DNA from: Siphonodentalium dalli
Lineage: Eukaryota > Mollusca > Scaphopoda > Gadilida > Siphonodentaliidae
Direction of reading: 5' to 3'
DNA: 64,000 nt
Assembly (NCBI GenBank): GCA_032622095.1
Contig: CP136069.1
Span: 125,693,450 to 125,757,449, forward strand
Part shown: positions 34,812 to 47,326 of the stretch, piece after piece
Numbering within the stretch: the stretch's first letter is position 1
Layout: each line of letters starts with the position of its first letter
Notes under the pieces: generated by a model
Seen by the model: the letters and a program-made list of their open reading frames with translations, nothing else
What the model was told of the DNA's origin: nothing
Databases searched by the model: none
Program-made: the position numbers and the translations under genes

Positions 34812-36036
34812 TTGCAGTACTAACTGAGTGTTGATAATGTTCTGGTCTTTACTTGTTCATTTGTGGAAATTTTAGACCTACATGAAATGCGATTCCCGCG
34901 TTACACATATAGAAGGTTCGCGGTCATTACTGGTGGTCCATGGTGTATGGTGGTGATTCGGGGACGAATATACACATGTAGTGAGGTTTAAATTAAAACT
35001 ATGTTGATTACACCATTGACTCTCGCGATCCTCGCCATTCAAGCTTTCTGTGTTGAGTGGGTCATCTTGAATCACTCCCCAAATAATCGCAACTGTGTTG
35101 AGTGGTTTGCTTATCGCACGCTCTTTACATGCTGTACCACTGGCGCTGGTAAATGAAGATATCCAAATTGCTCACATATGTTTTACATTATCCCCTTGTG
35201 TTAAAATTCTGATGTTTTTCAATATTCTGACAAAACACATGCAATAAATGGCGTGTATACGCATTATCATAATTATACCCAACATTCTACCCCTAACTCT
35301 GTTACTGACTATACATGCATATATTATACTTTTGGTTTCACTTACCTTCAGAATTTCAATGTATTACGTAGCAGTTACCTCACAAATGGACAAAAATCCC
35401 GTCCAAACATAATATTCTGTTTAGTTATCAATTTTGTCTTGCAGAGCATAATGAAAACCAAACTCGAGGGCATGTGTATCATTAATTTTTTACGGTTTTT
35501 ACCCCCAATATACAAATAATATCAATTATACATTACTGTACTCGTCAAAAATACCAAATATTCAGCATGTGGTGACGACACTGTTTAAACATAAACTCCC
35601 TCAGACACCGAGAAACAACCACTTGATTGAACACATCTGGAAGGAATTACTAATTATATATTTAAAAATATATCATCATGTAAATACGTTTATACCGGTC
35701 ATCTTGATAAAATGTGTGCTGCACTATAGTGTACCGAGAGATAACTTCATAACTATTTTGCACCAACACTTTTGTATATTATGCAAATCAAATTTGTTTC
35801 AAATCAATCATTCATTTTGGCACTTCTGTGTACACACTAGATTCTCATCTACAGTAAATCTATACATGCAAACATATATATTGGTGCACGCTGACAACCA
35901 AAACTTGACCTCGATGATAAATGTAGTGTTATTTTATATTACGTAAAACGGTGACCTTGCGTATATCTATAGGAGGAATCAATCTGTAATATTATTGTCA
36001 CGTGGGGAGTATATGGATGCTGATACATTATCTCAC
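34812..36036 (-). other. SLC4A11: SLC4A11 intron, right part
   Basis: No repeat or gene recognised. The + strand open frames at 35253-35519 and 35569-35946 are AT-rich and unlike any family. Confidence 0.5.
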
Positions 36037-36159
36037 CTTGTTGACCACCGCATCAAGTTGCTGGCGTTAAGTGTTGAATACAGTATGAGGAAGAATGAAT
36101 TCCACAGCCCGACACATGCGAACATCGATTCGAAGTTAAGCCCAAAGTCTTCACAGATG
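36037..36159 (-). CDS. SLC4A11: SLC4A11-like transporter, exon (CEDFGLNFESMFACVGLWNSFF)
   Basis: After gttatttacag the exon encodes ICEDFGLNFESMFACVGLWN and SFFLILYSTLNASNLMRWST, and ends in gtgaga. Vertebrate SLC4A11 reads [43 protein letters not shown]. It covers the early membrane helix after the substrate half-helix. It begins with one base of a split codon (phase 2). The upstream exon at 44567 ends in phase 1, so the two cannot be joined directly. Confidence 0.95.
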
Positions 36160-36346
36160 CTGTAAATAACTACATGAGTGTTTATGTCAAAAACATGTGC
36201 ATGTTGCTTATTTTTGTTATATCTGTTCGACGATTTTTATACAATTCTACCCAAACAGGTTGGTATATATGGACATTAAAGCAAACTGTTTTTATTTCGT
36301 TATACATGATGATAAAAATGTTTATCTTACAATTCGTTCAACAAAA

Positions 36347-36832
36347 TCACGGTGGGGAATCAAGTGGTTTCGAGGTTGGTGAGTACCAGGCATTCAAAAT
36401 TTGCAAACGCACAAAAACATAATATACGAGGAACTGACACAAAACTTATCAGTTTGACTGTTACGAGCATATGCTAGTTTATTTTGGAAACAAGTTGATA
36501 CCTTATTTGTTCGGATATACTTAGTGGTTTTCTGTAACATTCTGACCAATGTTGCCAGACGGAGGTGCGTGGAATACATCAATCCATACATCTTGGAGAA
36601 TCGTTCGACTGACAACTTTTGTCAGAATGTTAGAGCAAACAAATATGAATTTGGACATAAATAAGGTATCAGTTTGTTTGAAAAAATAGTATAGCATCTG
36701 CTCGTAGCTGTCAAAATAATATGTAACATGTCATTACCCTTTCCCTCGCGTCTGGTCACGTTTTAGATCGTCTCGGCCATTTTGAATGCTTGATACTCAT
36801 CGACTCGAAACCACATGATTCCCCACCGTGAG
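36347..36832. mobile_element. MITE with ~53-bp imperfect TIRs
   Basis: tcacggtggggaatcaagtg (from 36347) and the following bases to ggcattcaaaat pair with 36780-36832 (ends gattccccaccgtga). Inner blocks gttacgagcatatgctagtt and tatagcatctgctcgtagct are also mutually inverted. A related fragment lies at about 52030-52130. Confidence 0.75.
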
Positions 36833-37247
36833 AATAGCGGCTATAATTCACTTTGGCGTGGAAACTACGTCACCATGTGTCACTGCGAAGTATTACTCCA
36901 TCAATAACGAAGGGTGTCAAAATAGTTTGTTCATATGCGTTGAATCAAAATATTACTATATTTGAAGAATGCGACCGATGTTTCAAGTGTTTTTCGCCAT
37001 TGCCACCGGAATTATATGAGTTGATTTGAAATGGCATACGTATTTGTCCAATACTGTAAAGAGAATACGATTAATGGATGTTAATTGCCCGTCGAAAATA
37101 TATATTTTTAGAATCGAAGCGAGTTTCCCCATAATGATAACCCACGTGCTTGCCATCCAAGATACGAATGATTGTCGGAATCGGAAACCGCATAATATTC
37201 GTTTCCCCATAATTATATTTAAGGAAAAAGAAGCGAATAGTCAGAAA
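36833..37247 (-). other. SLC4A11: SLC4A11 intron, unassigned
   Basis: Nothing recognised in this stretch between the MITE and the 71-bp tandem array. Confidence 0.5.
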
Positions 37248-37592
37248 CATAGCATTATAACATGTATATGTATTATCACATGAGAGATAATACTGATCTG
37301 ACCAACAGCCTACACACACATAGCATTATAACATGTATATGTATTATCACATTAGATACAATACTGATCTGACCAACAGCCTACACAAACATAGCATTAT
37401 TACATGTATATGTATTATGACATTAGATACAATACTGATCTGACCAACAGCTTACACAAACATAGCATTATAACATGTATATGTATTATGACATTAGAGA
37501 TAATACTGATCTGACCAACAGCCTACACAAACATAGCATTATAACATGTATATGTATTATGACATTAGAGGTAATACTGATCTGACCAACAG
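37248..37592 (+). repeat. 71-bp tandem repeat, about 4.9 units
   Basis: Units start catagcattataacatgta, continue tatgtattat and end ctgatctgaccaacagcc. Starts are at 37248, 37319, 37390, 37461 and 37532, an exact period of 71. Copies differ by single substitutions. Confidence 0.93.
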
Positions 37593-37597
37593 AAATC

Positions 37598-38290
37598 ATG
37601 GTCGAAAATGTTCTATATGAAGCCTACATATTGGTGTGTCCATGTAAAATACATGTATTTTACATGGACACACCAATACTTGACAACATTAATCATCTGG
37701 GCACGAGCGGTTGGTTCATTGTTAACAGGCAAAACAAGTGAGTAGTGATAAGCGAAGTCAAACTGTCTGCTATCAGAACATTTATGGCCAGTCCAAAACA
37801 TGTCTTCTCTTACGGTTCCGGAAATTAGTCTGGCATATGTAGGCTTGATATAGAACATTTGTACGTCGATTGGCATCGAATAATTGTTTTAATATTGGTT
37901 GACCGAATGTAAATATAGGCACATATATAGGCATAATTAATTATCTATTCAGTGCCCAACGTTTCATAGTGTATGTAGCTCATCAACATGTCTTCTCTTA
38001 TACGGATGCGGAAATTAGTCTGGCATATGTAGGCTTCATGTAGAACATTTTCGACCATGATGCTTGTTTGGCGTGGTGTCTCGAAAGATTAAAATCGCCA
38101 AGAGACTTAGTTGAATGATTGGTCTGAATAATCTGGGCAAGAAGGTACACTATAATATGTTTTCCTTAAATAGCTCAGATTTAGCCACCCCCGCATGGTA
38201 GCTTTCGGAATCATATATATAGCCCCAAGTCGGGGATCAGATATAGCCCCTGCGTTGGGGAAATCCTGATCCACCACTGCTATAAATATC
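37598..38290. repeat. Family F repeat, inverted copies
   Basis: Blocks of 3441-4070 reappear here, partly inverted. 'catggtcgaaaatgttctat' lies at 37598 and its complement at about 38045-38060. A 40-bp palindrome (tggtgtgtccatgtaaaata and its complement) lies at about 37634-37676. The - strand reading at 38107-38292 is the counterpart of + strand 3568-3750. Confidence 0.65.
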
Positions 38291-38389
38291 AAGAGAGGAG
38301 TGGTAATTATTTAAGTAGAACGTCCACCATATGGGTTACCCCACGAACAATTATTTTAAGTGGCCTGGCGACTCGGTCCAAGACATTGA

Positions 38390-40560
38390 CTTCTCTGCAT
38401 TCCGACTTAATATTTCCATTTTATTTAAAACAGACGAAATATTTACAATGCTTATCAAGTAATTACATTGTTCTTCGATATTCTTTCTAAAACATTCACT
38501 CAATATGCCGAATATGTTCGTATTAAGCCTTCGTTTTTATAAGACTACGATACAAACGATACATTTTTATCTCAAAATGTGAGTTTTTGTCCCAACTCTC
38601 ATTGAAAAATTCATTTTTTCTGCCAATGTTATTCAGAATAGACGGAATAATTCAAATGTTTATCAATAAATCACTTTGGTTCTTCGATATTCGTTGTTAG
38701 ATTATGGTTTTCTAACGTTTTATGAAGAGTAGTACTCAAAAATATATATTCCTCTTTTTTTTATGTCTGTGTAACATTAAAGTATACATCATAACCCACA
38801 TATTTGAACACATTACCTTCGTGCATATAATGGCATATTGATAAGGCACACCGGACCACCATAGAGCTTATAGCGTATGTGGAACTGAATAGTTAACTAT
38901 AGTAGAGTTTTTTTTTTACTTGATTTAACAGTGAAAAGGGCACTTAATGTATGTCATAACGCACTTATATGTATTGGATTTGCTTTAAGAAACACTGACG
39001 TATACCTAAATCAGATACGCATACTTAGAACACATTAACTTCGTGTATATACTGAAGTATACCACGAATATAGTCCACAAAGACATAGACCTGCGTGTGA
39101 AAACTCAGTTTAACTATACATTAAAGAGCGCTTATACGTGATTTACGTGTGAAAATGGCAATTGTTATACATCATATCACATAGAGGTACCGCACTTGCT
39201 TTAAGAATATGGACAGTTATAGGCACAATCATAACAACAATGGAGACCAGCGTTCTTACACAGAAATCAGTAATGTATGCACTAAAATGGTAACAACAAT
39301 GAAAATATACACTGTGTGAACCGCCATAGACATCAGAACTATTAAGAATTTGTGAGTTGTCTCGCTTGTTTAGTTGCGATACATGATGCAATAACTTGAG
39401 TTACCAACAATAAAACAGTACTGACACTATATTTTCTCCATATACCGACGGTTATAGACTATATTTCTACTAATAATGCCATTAAACGAACGACAATTAA
39501 GAGAAATGAACTATGAATGCATATATGAAGTAATTGTACTAATGTAGAGACGCGTCCACATAGCAGGCCTTTTCCAGACAAATGTTTGATACCCCCGTAT
39601 ATAATAGAGCGTTTTGAGAAGAATATGTGAAATTAATATACACATGTGTTCACATAGTAGGCCTTTCGCAACATGAAACTGTCACGTGGTACATGCTTTG
39701 TTTCCTCTGTATAACAGACTAAAGTTATAGGATGTACAATACATATACATATAATTGTTGAAAAGAATACATGAAGTAAGTATTTATGCATTAGTCTACA
39801 TCAGATGGGCTCTGTATTGTCTCCATGTAATGGAGATTTTAGACTAAATTTATTCTAATAATGCTATAAATGAACGACAATAAAGAGAAATGAACGATTA
39901 AAGAATACACTAAGTAAATATGTATACACGCATCCACATAGTAGGTATTTTCCAGACCAATGTTTTGATGCCTCTGTATTAACAGAGAGCTTGGAGTATA
40001 TATGAATGAACGGTAAAGAATATGTGAAATTAATATAGACATGTGTTCGCATAGTAGCCCTATCAGGGGCATGTTTCCTTAAATGGTAGCAATAATGAAA
40101 ATTTACACTGTGTAATACAAACCACTCAAGGCTTCAGAAATATTACTAATTTTTGTGTTGTGATCAGTTGTCTCGCTTGTTTAGTTGCGATACATGATGC
40201 AATAATTTCATTTACCGCTAATAAAGCAGTATTGATTGGTATTGACGCATTATTTTTCTCAATATAACGGCAAGTTTAGATTCCTACTGAAAATGCTATA
40301 AATTAACGACAATAAAGAGAAACGGACGATTAAAGAGTACATCGAATAAATGTGTATATATGCGTTCCACTCGTAGGCCTTTCATGACATGAGACTGTCA
40401 CTTGGTACATGCTTTGTTTCCTCTGTATAACAGACTATCTTTATGGGAGTTATAATACATATAATTGATTAAAAGAATGCATGAAGTAAGCATTTATACA
40501 CAAGTCTACATAAGATGGGCTCTTTATTTTCTCCATTTATTGGAGATTTTAGAGTAATAA
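38390..40560. repeat. Diverged internal duplications in SLC4A11 intron
   Basis: Paired blocks recur: ttcttcgatattc near 38472 and 38680; gttgtctcgcttgtttagtt and cgatacatgatgcaataa near 39357 and 40167; ctgtcac.tggtacatgctt near 39680 and 40395; and agtctacat.agatgggctc near 39793 and 40502. The pattern indicates old segmental tandem duplication of roughly 0.7-0.8 kb. No coding function. Confidence 0.6.
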
Positions 40561-42320
40561 TATGAATGAACTATGACTAGAATACATCGAAGAACCAGAC
40601 ACAAATGCCATACTCCTACCATCAATGGAGCAATTAATATACAGGATATGAGACATAAAATACAACATACAGTATCGTGTGCAACCGATAAGGTATCATA
40701 TCATGAATGAACCGTCATATACAACGACGTTACAACCAAAACTGTCTTATGGCCTAAATACTGGACTGATTAAATATTTGATCCCCGACATGTCATTCCA
40801 CTCTATACATGGTCAGTTCGATATCTTGCGAAAGTGACGCTCACCTTTAAGGTATGTGACCAAAATGTGGTGTATTGTATTCTATATGACCATTTCTGCA
40901 GTAAATAACGACACATGATTACTAGTGGGACTATGTGTGAAGCTCTTTGAATTAAATGCGCTTACTATGGTGGATAAGTTCAACCAGATACGTTCTTCAA
41001 ATAAGAAAATGTTGGGATTTAAATTGAAGCTTAATTAGCCATTCAAGCTTTCCAAATCAAGGTTATGGCGTGAAACAACCTGGAGAGAAAGATTTTAATT
41101 AGTTATTAATGTGGGTTCAAATAGAAACACATGGAGAAGGCCAGGATTCGACCCTGTATGGAGCTTCATACCCCATTAAAGGCGCGCCGATGGGTGTGGA
41201 TAACTTTAATATGTCATGTGTAGGACAGAAGCCACGAGGAACCAATTGCTGTCCATGATTGTACCCCATATATACTGCTATATACAGTCGACCTACCCAG
41301 GACCTCGGTTCCTCCTTTCCTGTATGGCTATTCCAAACCCATTTAGTGCGACGCGTTTGAAAATATACAGAGCGTTATTAAGAGGGATCGCTGATGCGTA
41401 TAATATAACCAATATTTAGTCAACATTGTAAGAAAACCCATTATTGAAACACTGCGTTAGATAGTGTAGGCATTTGACCATATAATGTTTATCAGTGAAG
41501 TGATGACATGTGGACTAAAGGACCTCAGTCAGTAAAGGCTAGTTCAGACCATATGAGAGCCACATATGAGAACCATCAAACACACGAGATCCATATGTGA
41601 GAACCATGAGAACCACACTCACCACCCATGCCTATACCCAAACAAACACCATGGCGACAGCGAAACACTACGAAGCTTCACCCCACACGGACACTGTTGT
41701 CTTCTATGGATAATTTCTGATCCCACGTTGAGACCAAATTTCAGCCAAAGGGATCCCGTGGTTTCTGAACAAATTATATTACAATTATGGACGGATGACG
41801 GACGAAGAGTGGTGGGTTTCGTTTCCACACAGATGTGTACCAACACGTTTTTAGGCTGATATAGATGAAGTGTCCCTTTTATTATTGTTACGATGTGAAG
41901 TGGGCTAGTTCATACCCGTAGTATCAGTTTCACTGGCCAGTGTCACTTAGAAACAATCTTACGGATCATTGTGATATACAAAGGTCTTCAAAGGGAAGAC
42001 TATAATATGAGTAATATTTTCGCGGGCTTTTAAAGTGGCATATATATAATAGGTGTGGCTTCACATTAGCAAAGATGTCCCAAAGAACATGCACACCATG
42101 GAAGGAGGAAATATTAATAATCAAGGATGTACTCCCAATACGGGGGGGGGGTAATTTAATGTGTTACAGTCAATGGAGCGATTAGAAATGAATAAATTAT
42201 GGAAAACAAGATGTGAAGAGGCCTATATGACATATGTAGAGCGTGCTAACGGATTTAGCCATAGAAAGAGTAATATCCAAGATGGATGCCTCGTTAAAAT
42301 TCTATAGAGCCCATCTGGTG
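40561..42320 (-). other. SLC4A11: SLC4A11 intron, unassigned
   Basis: No gene recognised. Bases near 42120-42200 (poly-G, then gttacagtcaatggagcgat) resemble 7295-7345. Confidence 0.45.
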
Positions 42321-43251
42321 TAGTCCAAGTCTTCTTGTACTAAAACCAGCTAAGATATTGGGATGGCGATGCTGGCGTTTAGTCCAAGACCGCCCTATAT
42401 GCTCGCTTATGACACGGCTTAAGCGTTAGTGACCCGCTCAAATAAAACCACAATTATATGAAATAAAATATCACAATTGCGACAATAAACGGATATTTTC
42501 CGCAGAAGACATGCTATTTTATCTGAAACCCACATCAGTTGTGAATTTAAAACGGTAATTTAATGTGAAAAGAAACATTTGCCGCAGTGTTTACATATTT
42601 TTAAAAGTATGCGAACTCAGTTGACCTTGCGAACTGCGTTCGGCATTTTCCGGTGAAAATATTCCGTAGATTTTCAATCAACCACGCACGATGAATTCTC
42701 CATTGTAATCGTAATTATACGTGACAATAAATAAATAAATACATAGATTAAATACATATTGAAGATATAAATGTAATACATTACATAAATTACGGGAATT
42801 ATAACCATCTCACAGTTTAAAACAGTGTAAACACAATGAGCATTAGAATATCATGGGGGCCGCCATTTTGTTTGTATCGAAATTCGTCTCGGCCAAAACA
42901 AACACCGGACAATGCCGAAGTTCTTCGGAACCTGAGTTCGGCTTTCAGTTAAGTAAACAAACAGAAAAAACAACGATGTTTATGGCAATCAACCGGAATA
43001 TTCTATGTGTAATTTAACATTAAAGTTAGATTATTATACACCATTCTGACCATAAGATGTAAGCCTTTCCGATGTGTATAGCATCATGTATTGATTTGCT
43101 AGGTAAATCGAGTAAAATACACCACAGATTCCCGCCACAGATCGTGGGCGTAAGTCGTGTGGTAGGATTGGTATGCAAGCGGGCTTGGACTAAACGCCAG
43201 CATCGCCATCCCAATATCTTAGCTGGTTTTAGTACAAGAAGACTTGGACTA
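42321..43251. mobile_element. Foldback element with 68-bp inverted repeats
   Basis: tagtccaagtcttcttgtac through gcgtttagtccaag (42321-42388) is matched in reverse at 43184-43251. Each arm itself begins and ends with tagtccaag, so the arm looks like a small element that was duplicated in inverted form. The interior is non-coding. Confidence 0.78.
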
Positions 43252-44566
43252 ATCTGGTGGTGCTACTAAACAGGGAATTTTTCAGAAACTTGGAGATGAA
43301 AGTGGATATTCGAAGATTATTAGGGATTAGAAGCTGTAAGAAAAAGAAGAGCGAATGAAAAGAAAGAAAAAATGAGGTGGTAGATAAAAAAGAGGGATAA
43401 AAAAAGGATAAATTATGAATATATAGAAAAATTATGAATATATAGAGGATATCCACACTTTGTCAGTGGATATGGGTTATATCTCATGAGTGATGACAAA
43501 ACATTGAATTCCACGATATGATGAAATAATAAGCATGTCATACAACGCTTAGCCAATGAGCGGGGAGTCAGCCGGTAGGTTTCATGAGGGATTGCGTCAG
43601 ATTCCAATGACTCAGGCGTTGCGCCGGAAGTAGGGATTGCGTCAGATTCGAATGACAGGCGTTGCAGGAGGCGGAGTTTCTTATGGGCTGGATCTTATTC
43701 GAGGAATTAGGAGACGTGGGTAGACCACTCAATATCCCCTCAGGCGTAGTGTGGAAACCTTAAAAGTGGCAGTGGGTTAGATATATTAAAAGACAGTTAA
43801 TTTTAAATAATTTTTCAATTTTAGAAAAAGTTGAAGTTTTTGAAGTTTTTCATTTGTTTTTTTTAATGTAGGAAATATTTTGAAGTTTTTGAAAATTTTG
43901 AAAAGTGTTAACATTGGACAAGATATTCCTCTCAAAATGTAGATTAGCATTTGCTCTTCAATTTGGTAATATTAGGGTGTCTATGGAAATACCGCATATT
44001 TCAGTTTGTACGAGATAATCGGCTAGTCAAATTGAAAAAAAATCTTAATTTGTTTGGCTTTATTTTGACGATTGACACTAATGACCATTTGAATTTGTTT
44101 CCCTGCTATTTGTTCCAGACTGTCGAATTCGCAGCTGTTCCAGAACGTTTGGTTTCACTCAGACTGCATGGATTTCTACGGTGAATTATCGACACATTTC
44201 TGTGTTTTGTTCCACACCCATTGACGCGAGGCACATGTGTTCAATGAGATCCCAACCATTTAATACATATTAGTGTATAGCTAGCCTACATCTAGTGGAA
44301 TACAATCTAGAACTCTTCTTGTTGACGTTGTCGTCAATAACGCCATGACGTACATTACGTCAACGATCCGCTTCGGGTGATACCCCGACCATTACTGGTT
44401 ATTGATCAGACTTAAATCGCAATAACGGTAGCTATCTATATAGTATCAAATAGTATGTGTATGAAATAATGAGGATATTGGCATTTAGTCAATCAGCTTA
44501 CATGATTTAGTATAAATATACGGGATATAGGCAAATATGTAAATATAGATAAAATAAATGGCTCAC
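43252..44566 (-). other. SLC4A11: SLC4A11 intron, unassigned
   Basis: Purine-rich tract at 43320-43440 and a short duplication (gggattgcgtcagattc, near 43590 and 43632). No gene recognised. An exon that restores phase between 44567 and 36159 must lie somewhere in 36160-44566. Confidence 0.45.
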
Positions 44567-44680
44567 GTTTTGTGTATAGGGCAAGTGGCGCCGTCGTCAA
44601 TAAGATAATAAGTGGTTGTCCACCGATGAGAGCGAATGTCATGCCACCAACACACTGTGAAAACAAGATCTTCTTCACTC
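44567..44680 (-). CDS. SLC4A11: SLC4A11-like transporter, exon with [13 protein letters not shown] half-helix
   Basis: After gtatttacag the exon encodes VKKILFSQCVGGMTFALIGG then [17 protein letters not shown], and ends in gtgagc. 'GQPL.[11 protein letters not shown]' is the TM3 half-helix of the SLC4 core domain, which with TM10 forms the ion site. Vertebrate SLC4A11 reads [29 protein letters not shown]. Phase 1 in, phase 1 out. The downstream resolved exon needs phase 2, so one exon is missing between them. Confidence 0.96.
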
Positions 44681-44989
44681 CTGTAAATACACACGACCGT
44701 TCAACAGTTTAAGTTTCGAGTTTATTAACACCTCTCCTTATCACAATTGACATAAGAGATAATTACATATATTAAATACAAGTAATATCATATGTGACGA
44801 TATTCATCAATGAATGAGCTTGGAAGCAAAAGTGTATGATATTTTTTGTGATTTAAATGTGATCGAAATTATGAACATGAGCGCTGGATAATAACTAAGT
44901 CATCGCATATTTCCCCTCCGGGTACATATGTACACGTGTAAGCTCTGATAGGTGGTTACGTTTCCGTATAGCGTGTTTGGTATATATTG

Positions 44990-45300
44990 CGGACCATCAT
45001 TTGTATTTTCATGTTCACAGTTAAATAGTTCGTACAACTTAAATTCATTAGAGTTCATATAAAATATGCTTCAATGTACTTTTTGCGTACCTCATCAGTA
45101 AGAGAATCGCAGATCAAGACAAAGTGGTATTCATCACCCACTGAATTCCCACACTTAGTACAAATTCGTTGCGCAACATCTATATTTGTCCATGAGCCTG
45201 TTTCAATTGGTATATAATCTATTATTTCTAGACCTGAATTGCATAAGCTGTGTTACAATACGAATACTCAATGATGATTTGGTTTAACAAATTCTCGTTT
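44990..45300 (-). pseudogene. LINE ORF2 C-terminal relic (same family as 10157-10881)
   Basis: The - strand reads IPIETGSWTNIDVAQRICTK, then CGNSVGDEYHFVLICDSLTD. This closely matches the + strand relic at 10588 (LPIEHGAWTN...CTLCNLEIGDEYHMVMKC). The conserved C..C...H....C knuckle and the GDEYHF block show a shared LINE family. Only the last ~100 residues remain. Confidence 0.8.
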
Positions 45301-46067
45301 GATTATTGTATAAAACATGTGTTCAGAAATATTGACACTTGATATTGTGTATTTTGTGAAACAGTGGCAGTATATATAGTATGACTTTATTGTTTATTTG
45401 TTCTCAATTTGAATTTGTTTAAATCATAATAAAACCGTACACATACATACAGTATTTAAGATAAACATGAAATATAAATGTATGTGAAATTAATATTCAC
45501 AAGTGATCAAGCAAATTACACACAAGTAACACAAACCAATTCTCGCTATTAACATTGGCATTTCTCAATTTCCAAAATATAGACCACGATTGATAGTATT
45601 CAAGGTGGAACTGATTGACGTTGGATATGCTCTGATCTTATTGTATGTGTGTTTTTGTTCAGAATGCGATGTTGTCACATGTCTGCAACATATTTTGTGT
45701 GACCGTGTAATCTGAGATAGGTACTTATTAAGTTATTATTTTAATTCTCTAGTTTATTTTCTTGCTCAGATGCAAATAGATTTTATTATCAGTTGGGAAA
45801 TGGTGAGTGGATTCTTTCGTGTCAGACAAGACGCAGCCTGTTACAAATTAACGCATGTTTTATCATGCTTATATATACATTATAAGCATGTACATAATGG
45901 ATGGTTATACATATATGTATATGTACACATACTGTGTATATTTCTGCATTTAATTCAACAAACAAATAGAGTAAATTAATTGACATTGTGATACGCACTC
46001 CATATAAAACGTCACATATCCTAGTTGAAGACTGAGGTAGTCTATATGGATTTTCAGGTTTACTCAC
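45301..46067 (-). other. SLC4A11: SLC4A11 intron, unassigned
   Basis: No recognised element. AT-rich with short tacatgtat-type motifs. Confidence 0.5.
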
Positions 46068-46190
46068 CAATAACATCATTTGTGTTTCCGCTGTTTAGCA
46101 TGCCAAACGCCATATTCGGGAGAACGCAGGCGAAATATAGGAATAATATGGTAGATATAACCTTTTGTGGTGTTCTTTCTCCCCTAAAAC
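46068..46190 (-). CDS. SLC4A11: SLC4A11-like transporter, exon encoding TM1
   Basis: After ttattgtccag the exon encodes FRGERTPQKVISTILFLYFA then CVLPNMAFGMLNSGNTNDVI, and ends in gtgagt. It matches SLC4 TM1 ([23 protein letters not shown] in vertebrate SLC4A11). LYFAC.LP..AFG..N is the family's first membrane helix. Phase 1 in and out, consistent with both neighbours. Confidence 0.96.
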
Positions 46191-47326
46191 CTGGACAATA
46201 AAATTAATATGGTGCACATATATGGTATAGATTCGCTTCCCCATCTGATTTAATGATTCTAATTTGCAAATTCTGTCTCAGCTACAGATGTCAGGTACAC
46301 AGTACTACACATAGGCGAAACATGTCCCGGTGGTGCTTCAGTGAAATTCTTCTGAATCAAAATAACAGATAAATAGCGAAGATCGTACTATGATGACAGA
46401 TAAAAACCGTACCAACACACAATTAAGGGTCAGCCGCGCGGCACTCAAGGCAACAGTCTCAAGATAGTGTCATCAGAGATTTTCTCATGTTCTGTCCGGC
46501 GAAAATTTTTGAATTCCACATATCCCCATCTTCATTGTATATGGAAACAGAACACCGGATACCAAAAACAATGGATTTTAATACATTTGAGAGGTTGAAC
46601 ATATCATATTCTGTTGTGTCCCTTTAGGTACCATAAAACTTCTAGAATGATTAATGATTTCACCCAACAATCGAATCACCAAAAATAGCATATTGTCATG
46701 GCCACAGGAGACGAAGCTTCATTTGTTTCATAATGTTGACTTAAATTTGTAATTGCATGATATAACATGAAACCCCCATACAATGCAATGAATTTGCCAC
46801 AAATATGTCAGTCAAATGAAAACAAAATGTTGATTTGCAGTCTGGTTCACTTGTACTCAAGCAGCAAGGGAGCAAACAACTGGCCACCGTATTTAGATAT
46901 CGTGGTCAGCTGCGATTTGGGTAAAGCCCTATAATAATGCATGACCGGGAACTCATCTCAGCCCAATTGTTCATTGATATCAAGTGGCATAATTATCTTG
47001 AACATTCTAAAAAATAGAACATTATTTGGTGGCTGTCTTTCTAAATAAAATTAGTTACGATCAATTTCTTGAATCAAGAACAATTAAATTCCCTCTGATG
47101 ATCTAGTCGTTGGTGTATGTTAACCATTTCTTTGTTAAATGGATCAACCCATTCAGTTATGAAAGTCTACATTGGAATAGTATATTATTCCTTTGGAAGG
47201 AATTCAGGAATAATACACAGACGACAGGCAGACGAGCAAACAATAGAAGTGTTGGAGGATTCTATTTAATTGTTGGAAATTATTTAAACAGACGACATGT
47301 AAGGGATCTACTCGTTAATGAGTATA
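46191..47326 (-). other. SLC4A11: SLC4A11 intron, unassigned
   Basis: Bases 47117-47230 resemble 1078-1180 (a dispersed repeat). Bases 46555-46600 (atggattttaatacatttga...aggttgaa) resemble 15712-15740. No gene. Confidence 0.5.

Noticed and set aside
41265..41274. A 10-nt stretch flanked by AG and GT on the - strand that would repair SLC4A11 phase
   Set aside because: It would encode L-Y-M-G, has no pyrimidine tract and a weak donor (gtacaa). Such matches are frequent by chance in 8 kb.
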